Of a stretch of DNA of 45,744 nt, positions 40,668 through 45,744 are shown piece after piece. The position numbers were made by a program, and so were the translations under genes. The stretch is taken from positions 1 to 45,744 of the IMG/VR virus record IMGVR_UViG_3300029955_000049; one strand, written 5' to 3'. Within the stretch, counting starts at the first letter, position 1. Every line of letters starts with the position of its first letter. This DNA comes from a virus. The notes beneath the pieces are model-generated. The model searched no databases and had not been told where the DNA came from. It saw only the letters and a program-made list of their open reading frames with translations.

Positions 40668-40919
40668 ATGGACCCTACTTACATAGCTTCTAACCCAACT
40701 TTGAATCAGGATGCTAATCAGTACACTGCTTTAACCGGACAAATCCCCGGTAGTAGTGGTCAACAACCTCCTGATGGTACGGATAGTGCCATTCAACAAC
40801 GGTTTCAGTCAGATATTACTAAAGGGTCTTTCAAACCTGATAAGATAAATGCTGCATTGAGTATGGCTCCAAACAACGCACAGTCGTTCAATAATCGAAC
40901 GCAACAACAACAAGGATAA
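40668..40919 (+). CDS. Small Gln/Asn-rich late protein
   Basis: An 83-residue protein (GSSGQQPPDGTDSAIQQRFQ; ends NRTQQQQG). One base follows the previous stop, and the next gene starts two bases after its own stop. Not recognised. Confidence 0.5.
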   Translation: MDPTYIASNPTLNQDANQYTALTGQIPGSSGQQPPDGTDSAIQQRFQSDITKGSFKPDKINAALSMAPNNAQSFNNRTQQQQG

Positions 40920-40921
40920 TT

Positions 40922-41311
40922 ATGTTACAACAGCAAAAGAATAATGGGTATGTTAAGATGAAAGAACAACAGCAGATGGGACCGTTAGCAGTTGCTCCTG
41001 TAATAGGTGCTATGGCTTCAGGTGCCGCTGGTGCTGGAGCATCCGGGCTACTGTCAGGGTTGTTTGGTGGTGGGGGAAGTAGCAGTAGCTCTACTTCAGT
41101 TGGTGGTAATGCGGCAGGAGACCTCGGTAATGCCGCTAGCTCTCAACCACTTGCACAACAGAGTCAAGCATTAGCCCAACAGCAACAGGCACAACAAGCG
41201 GCTAACCCCGCTCCACAAAACTCCACAACGGTTAAGCCTACCGGAGGAAACATGAACCAAGCACCAGATCCTCAATTGGAAGCTATGCGTGGTGCCGCTA
41301 TGTGGGGTTAA
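40922..41311 (+). CDS. Glycine-zipper late protein 1
   Basis: A 129-residue protein. Residues 24-52 form a Gly/Ala-rich hydrophobic segment (APVIGAMASGAAGAGASGLL), the rest is Ser/Gln/Ala-rich. With the next three genes it makes a row of proteins with membrane-insertion-prone Gly zippers. Probably ejected with or before DNA; inferred. Confidence 0.6.
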   Translation: MLQQQKNNGYVKMKEQQQMGPLAVAPVIGAMASGAAGAGASGLLSGLFGGGGSSSSSTSVGGNAAGDLGNAASSQPLAQQSQALAQQQQAQQAANPAPQNSTTVKPTGGNMNQAPDPQLEAMRGAAMWG

Positions 41312-41324
41312 CCTAAGGAGTATT

Positions 41325-41819
41325 ATGGATGATTTACAAATGGGGCAGTTGATTGACCCTACATTTCAACCACCAAAGCTTCCTGTAGGAGGTATGGGTG
41401 GAGCCCAACCTCCTCAACCAATGGGGACTCAACAGGGGATTATACAGACCCCTCCACTAAACAATACTGTGACTAATACCCCATTAGCCAATAGTGGGCA
41501 ACAGAGTAGCCCCGGTGGAACTGCTAATGTCCTTGGCGGTAATGCTGACCCTAATGGGTCTGCTAATCCGAATAGTCCCACATGGGGACAAAAAGACCCA
41601 GTGAACACGGCTGGTCAAGCCTCTCAAAACGTAGGACATAATATTGGTCAGGCGGTTACACAAGGAATAGGTAGTTCTCTTGGTGCTGGGATTGGTAAAA
41701 TGATTGCATCGTTCATGCAGAAGAAGCCTAGCATGAGTGGAACCTCCGTGGGAAATGTTAATCCACAAGGTGGTGCCGATGGTGGGATGAACAGTAATCA
41801 ACTCTTAACTTTAAGGTAA
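41325..41819 (+). CDS. Glycine-zipper late protein 2
   Basis: A 164-residue protein, Pro/Asn/Gly-rich with a zipper near residues 102-128 (VTQGIGSSLGAGIGKMIASF) followed by a basic patch. I start at ATG 41325 after CCTAAGGAGTATT, a good Shine-Dalgarno; the upstream in-frame reading is a shadow. The zipper is close to that of the next protein. Confidence 0.62.
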   Translation: MDDLQMGQLIDPTFQPPKLPVGGMGGAQPPQPMGTQQGIIQTPPLNNTVTNTPLANSGQQSSPGGTANVLGGNADPNGSANPNSPTWGQKDPVNTAGQASQNVGHNIGQAVTQGIGSSLGAGIGKMIASFMQKKPSMSGTSVGNVNPQGGADGGMNSNQLLTLR

Positions 41820-41821
41820 AT

Positions 41822-42553
41822 ATGCCAGTACAATTTATTTCTGCTCCCACACCAGGACTTGAGCGTGTAATGCCAGTACATAATGAAGTTCTACAAGACA
41901 ACGCCACTAACCCATTGGCTGTGCTCCTAGGTGCTGTAGGCCATGGACTTAGTAGTGGTATCGGTGCTGGGATTGGCTCCGGTATGGCAAACCTATTCGA
42001 CTCAGATAAGACGAAGTTTAATCAGGATATGATGAATAAGGAGTATGCTCTTAAACAGCAAGAAGCGGCTGATCGTAGACAGTCGGAGGAAAATTCCTTG
42101 GAGGAACATAAAAGAGAATTTGGTCTCACCAGTGATCAGGAAAAACGCAAATTAGACATAGTAGAGGAAGCGAATAAGGATAAATATGGAAATGCTAATA
42201 ATCCAGTACAGGATAGGGTTAAAGCGTTTGCTGAAGCTACAAAACAATCTGACGCAGCTAAGGCAGCAGAAAAGTTAAATGCTAAGGCTGGACCTAATGC
42301 TACGGATCAGAAAGTTAAAAACTTTACTCCGAGTAATCCGAATACTCCTACTAGTACAGAGACGGCCCCTATTGATCGTCCATTCTTTGGGCCGGGTGGA
42401 AGCCAACCACTTCCCAATGGTACTCTTAGACAGGCTGGAGCAGTCTCGGTCGATGCTGCAAGACAGTTTGGTGAGTTTCTTAAGAACCATTTATCTACAA
42501 ATAGTAATCCTCCCGGCTACGTACCCCCACAACCTTCCGGAGATAATGACTAA
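41822..42553 (+). CDS. Glycine-zipper late protein 3
   Basis: A 243-residue protein. Zipper at about residues 42-57 (GLSSGIGAGIGSGMANLF), then a long charged coiled region (EYALKQQEAADRRQSEENSL and on, about 75-165) and a Pro-rich tail. The shape suits an internal virion protein that spans or gates the membrane. It starts two bases after the previous stop. Confidence 0.62.
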   Translation: MPVQFISAPTPGLERVMPVHNEVLQDNATNPLAVLLGAVGHGLSSGIGAGIGSGMANLFDSDKTKFNQDMMNKEYALKQQEAADRRQSEENSLEEHKREFGLTSDQEKRKLDIVEEANKDKYGNANNPVQDRVKAFAEATKQSDAAKAAEKLNAKAGPNATDQKVKNFTPSNPNTPTSTETAPIDRPFFGPGGSQPLPNGTLRQAGAVSVDAARQFGEFLKNHLSTNSNPPGYVPPQPSGDND

Positions 42554-42556
42554 CCT

Positions 42557-45500
42557 ATGTCTACTAATACCTCCTCCTCAATGCCGTATGCAGAACAGGC
42601 CTCTGACTTTGAACGGTTTAAGTCTTTCCTCCCTAAACAGTATCAAGATGTAACCCCTCAAGAGTTTGCCCAAGCTCATGCCCTTAACGGGAATAATGAT
42701 TATCAAGAATTTGGTAAAGGAGATTACAATCCTGTAAGAACTGGACTGGCCACCGCTAACGAGAACATTAATAATTCTGCTTTTGGACAAACCCTAGGGT
42801 CGGTTGGTTCTAAGGTGTATGGGGCCTTTGGTGCAGACCCGGAAAAGGGTAGGCAGTTTGGCCAACAAGGTGCGGCTCAATTAGCTTCGATTGGTGTACC
42901 GGGACTTATTGGGGCAGGTGTAGCATCTTTAGCTGGCCCTGAACTGGCTCCTGCAGGGGCTTACATTGGTACAGGTGGTGGAGCTTTATTAAGCGGGTTG
43001 AGTAAGTATGGAGAGTCCGGTTCTAAAAGGGCGGCTGCTGAAAGTGCTGCAATGGTTCCCCTTATGGGTGGAGTTGCTGGAATGGGTGAGAAAGCGGGGT
43101 TAGGTTGGGCGGCGCAAGCAGCACAGAAACTAAACCTAGATCCAGCCAATCCTTTTGTTAATGCCTTGGGTACTATAACTGGGTTTGGTGCTGGTCAAGG
43201 TGCAATGGCTTTAGGCGGAGAAGCTCAGCACCAACTAGGTGAAGTTATGGCGGGTCATGGTCTTGATACAAATCGTGGTCCGGGGGAGTTAGCCGCTGAG
43301 CAGGTGATGAACATTCTGCCGTTCTCTCCCTTACTAGCCTCACATTTGCCTAGTATGTCTAGAGAGTTCGCTAAAACCGCTTTGCAACAGGAAGAAGCTA
43401 CTAAAGCCAGTAACGACACTCAGGCGAGTAATCCTTCTACTAACATGGCGGATAAAACGGATATTCGGGGTAGTGCTAGCGCTATGGATATTGCAGTTCC
43501 CCCAGAGGAACGATTGAAGGTGTTGGATGAGAAAGTGGGAGTAAACTCTCCAATTAACATACTCCCTCCCAATTTGAATGTAATTATTGCTCATGATGGA
43601 GAAACCGTTGAAAAGAGTGATCCTACAGTAAGCCAAAGAACCGATGTCAAAACTCTTGCAGCAGGTCAGGAGTTTCTAGGTGCCCCTATTCTGAGTGAGG
43701 GTGAACCTAGTGTTGAGTCTATGAAGGGTGGTCTCATTACTCCACATGGTAGTCCCGAAGAATTTTTTGCCCTGAAGGATAATAATGCTAGGTTGGCTAG
43801 ACAGGTAGCTGTTCAGACTGGAGAGGCAGTTGAACCTCTTTTGGTAAAAGTACAGGGGGCAGAAGATGCTCGTAAAGCTGGTGACCCTATGCCTTGGCAA
43901 CAGTTACGGGTAGAGCTTTCTACTAAGTTGTCGGAAGCACAGAAAGCTACTGAAGCACCGCCCTCCCATGAGGAGAGTTTACAGGCCGCACAGAATGCCG
44001 TGAATATTCTTCAGGAGTTAGCTACTCGTCCGATTAGCACTAAGGGTACTGAGATTGTTCAACATCTTCAGGATACGAACACAGGGATTGTTTCCTTAAA
44101 AGATATCTTACAGGGGTTGCTTGTACATGATGGCCCCGGAGGTTGGGATAGTAGTAGTATACAACATTTCACTCAAGACAATGTAACACAGTTACTAAGC
44201 TGGATGAAAGACCAAGGGATGGAGGATCCTAACCATCTGTTTGATAGGCTGGGAGAAGCGGTAAAGTCTAAAGCTCATGATGCTAGTATACATGCCATGA
44301 ACCTCATAAGAGAACTGAATCAAGCGTTTGCAGCACAAAAAGACGTGACGGAGGCTATTGACAAAGAGAATGTAAAAGCTCTAAAGCAAGCGCGTGCGGA
44401 TGACCCCCATGCGCACCTCTCTGACGAGGAGTTTAAGAACCATATCCTTCAAGGGGATGAACCCTCTTGGGTTGAAGAAGTCGATGAGAGTAGGCCCGAT
44501 GCCAATAGAGACTTGGCGCAGTACGATACGAAGGGTAATACTGTTAGACGCTATGCTATGCGTATGGCAGATAAAGCCATGGAGCGTGTTCCGGAGGGTG
44601 AACGTGGTACTGACAAATGGGAGAAACAGTTTAAGGGGGTTTATAGGAATAAGTTAAACCAAGGAAAGATGGCTGCAGAACGGTTACGTACTCGGAGTGG
44701 GGAAAACCTTAGTCAGGGTAGTGCTGAGTATTCCAAAGAAGAACAAACAGAGAATAACCAAGCTAAGGAGATTGGGGAAAAACAGGTAGAAGATTTTCAT
44801 TCTCAGATAGACAAAGATCTTGGGTTAGGGGAACCTTTGAAGTTGGATGACAAGGAATTGTCTAATCCTCAATTAGTGGCTAAGAAGGTTGGATTGATTA
44901 TTCGGGACACCCTAACTAAGTGGATCTCAGATTTTGGTAGTTTCCAAGCTATGGTTAGGAGTAAGGATGTTACTGCTAGGATGAAAGCCTTAGGAGTAAA
45001 CATCCCACACTTTAACACCCATGAAGGTCAGGCCTTTTTACTCGCCATTAAGTACGAACAACAAGGAATTAATGCTAGAGGGAAACAGAAGGAAGCTCCC
45101 GGCCAACCAGCAGTTAGTAAAGAGGTACAGGCCAACATTAAGAATTTTCATGATGAGTTGATAGCGGCTACTATCCGTATTGGGAAACCCATGCAGGATT
45201 TACGTAATGTTACTGGTAGACGGATTGCTGCTTTTGAACGTTTAGATGCTTTGATAAAAGACTCTTTGGCACGGAGTCCGGATCTGCCGGATGGTTTTAA
45301 GTATCGTCTTGGAGATATCTCTCATGCGGAGTTGGGCGGGGGGAAAGAGCTTACACCTATAAGGGTGCCAGACGCCGCCCTAGAGGAACCCACCACTGCA
45401 GGAAAGACCCTAGCCGTACTTGGGGAGATGGCTAAACAATTTGGTAAGGCTATCGGTTGGAGCGATGCAGAGGCACATACGTTTAAGGATTTTTTGCAAC

Positions 45501-45744
45501 GTATGATGGCCCACCTTCCAATTGACTTTCTGAAGAACACAAATCTTCGGGAGTTGGTTGGAGGAGCCGACACCCTTCTGGGAGTTACCCAAGGTCGTAT
45601 GGGTGCCTCACAGATTAATGCTATTGGGGTACGTATGTCTCATGGAGACGCCCTTAAGTTTGAGAGTGCCTTAGCGCACGAACTAACCCATGGGATGATT
45701 AATCGTGCGGAGAGTATTGCGGCGGGATACGACAAGGTTAGTTC
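42557..45744 (+). CDS. Giant polyvalent-type virion protein, N-terminal part (continues at base 1)
   Basis: The start of the 2320-residue protein; the frame is open to the window end and continues at base 1. Residues 113-155 form a Gly/Ala-rich hydrophobic segment (GVPGLIGAGVASLAGPELAP), the fourth zipper in a row. Beyond it are long helical, charged regions (EEFFALKDNNARLARQV; KQVEDFHSQIDKDL) without known motifs. The HELTHG motif falls in the last 140 bases, repeated at the window start. It starts three bases after the previous stop. Confidence 0.85.
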   Translation, partial: MSTNTSSSMPYAEQASDFERFKSFLPKQYQDVTPQEFAQAHALNGNNDYQEFGKGDYNPVRTGLATANENINNSAFGQTLGSVGSKVYGAFGADPEKGRQFGQQGAAQLASIGVPGLIGAGVASLAGPELAPAGAYIGTGGGALLSGLSKYGESGSKRAAAESAAMVPLMGGVAGMGEKAGLGWAAQAAQKLNLDPANPFVNALGTITGFGAGQGAMALGGEAQHQLGEVMAGHGLDTNRGPGELAAEQVMNILPFSPLLASHLPSMSREFAKTALQQEEATKASNDTQASNPSTNMADKTDIRGSASAMDIAVPPEERLKVLDEKVGVNSPINILPPNLNVIIAHDGETVEKSDPTVSQRTDVKTLAAGQEFLGAPILSEGEPSVESMKGGLITPHGSPEEFFALKDNNARLARQVAVQTGEAVEPLLVKVQGAEDARKAGDPMPWQQLRVELSTKLSEAQKATEAPPSHEESLQAAQNAVNILQELATRPISTKGTEIVQHLQDTNTGIVSLKDILQGLLVHDGPGGWDSSSIQHFTQDNVTQLLSWMKDQGMEDPNHLFDRLGEAVKSKAHDASIHAMNLIRELNQAFAAQKDVTEAIDKENVKALKQARADDPHAHLSDEEFKNHILQGDEPSWVEEVDESRPDANRDLAQYDTKGNTVRRYAMRMADKAMERVPEGERGTDKWEKQFKGVYRNKLNQGKMAAERLRTRSGENLSQGSAEYSKEEQTENNQAKEIGEKQVEDFHSQIDKDLGLGEPLKLDDKELSNPQLVAKKVGLIIRDTLTKWISDFGSFQAMVRSKDVTARMKALGVNIPHFNTHEGQAFLLAIKYEQQGINARGKQKEAPGQPAVSKEVQANIKNFHDELIAATIRIGKPMQDLRNVTGRRIAAFERLDALIKDSLARSPDLPDGFKYRLGDISHAELGGGKELTPIRVPDAALEEPTTAGKTLAVLGEMAKQFGKAIGWSDAEAHTFKDFLQRMMAHLPIDFLKNTNLRELVGGADTLLGVTQGRMGASQINAIGVRMSHGDALKFESALAHELTHGMINRAESIAAGYDKVS
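45605..45744. repeat. Terminal overlap with bases 1-140 (circular assembly)
   Basis: These 140 bases equal 1-140 except at positions matching 127 (G here, A there) and 134 (T here, G there). The first 126 are identical. This is best read as an assembly overlap of a circular or permuted genome; the two changes alter Asn-Lys-Gly to Asp-Lys-Val. Confidence 0.9.

Noticed and set aside
45605-45744. Genuine direct terminal repeat of a linear genome
   Set aside because: It lies inside a coding frame, is about the size of an assembler k-mer and carries late mismatches; an assembly overlap explains it better.

Overview
The window is an essentially complete genome of a tailed double-stranded DNA phage (Caudoviricetes), probably with a short tail. 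It carries small and large terminase, portal, scaffold, major capsid protein and two tail-tube/adaptor-type proteins. It also has a series of internal-virion-like proteins, a lysis block and a phage replication/recombination block. There is no tail sheath, no tape-measure gene of the usual kind, no integrase or repressor I can recognise, and no phage RNA polymerase. The last 140 bases (45605-45744) repeat bases 1-140 with two mismatches, so the molecule was assembled as a circle or circularly permuted form of about 45,604 bases. The largest gene runs across the join. A putative spanin with a lipobox points to a host with two membranes; the host genus cannot be read from the sequence.

Layout: nearly everything from 3950 to 19421 is on the minus strand and looks like the early half. 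Read in the direction of transcription it starts with small accessory genes (19421 to 16886), including a cysteine-repeat protein and a small Cys-cluster protein. Next come short overlapping genes of unknown role (16886 to 14211), then a recombination set (Cas4/RecB-like nuclease, a RecA-like ATPase, a DUF669/SSB-like protein). Then comes a striking tandem array of seven small ORFs with a shared ten-residue start followed by alternating-serine tails (11692 to 9841). The early half ends with a ParB-like/DNA methyltransferase fusion, a UDG-exonuclease-polymerase A fusion, an ATP-dependent DNA ligase and a DUF3987-like ATPase. The plus strand from about 19.9 kb to the end and on to 3915 is the late half. 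It holds terminases, fibre-like proteins, lysis genes, a 3D-domain protein, portal, scaffold, capsid, tail proteins, a GNAT-like protein, four glycine-zipper proteins in a row, and a 2320-residue polyvalent-type protein with an HExxH metallopeptidase motif.

The two halves diverge from a largely noncoding region (18579-19124 and 19422 to about 19959). It holds tandem dyads, a distant 23-base inverted repeat, overlapping hairpins and two DnaA-box-like sequences; this is the likely site of transcription control and perhaps of replication start. The halves converge at 3915/3950.

The most unusual feature is the seven-member array at 9841-11692. Its members are joined by TAA-ATG contacts, share a header with synonymous codon changes, and carry Ser-X tails of very different length built from a six-base DNA repeat.
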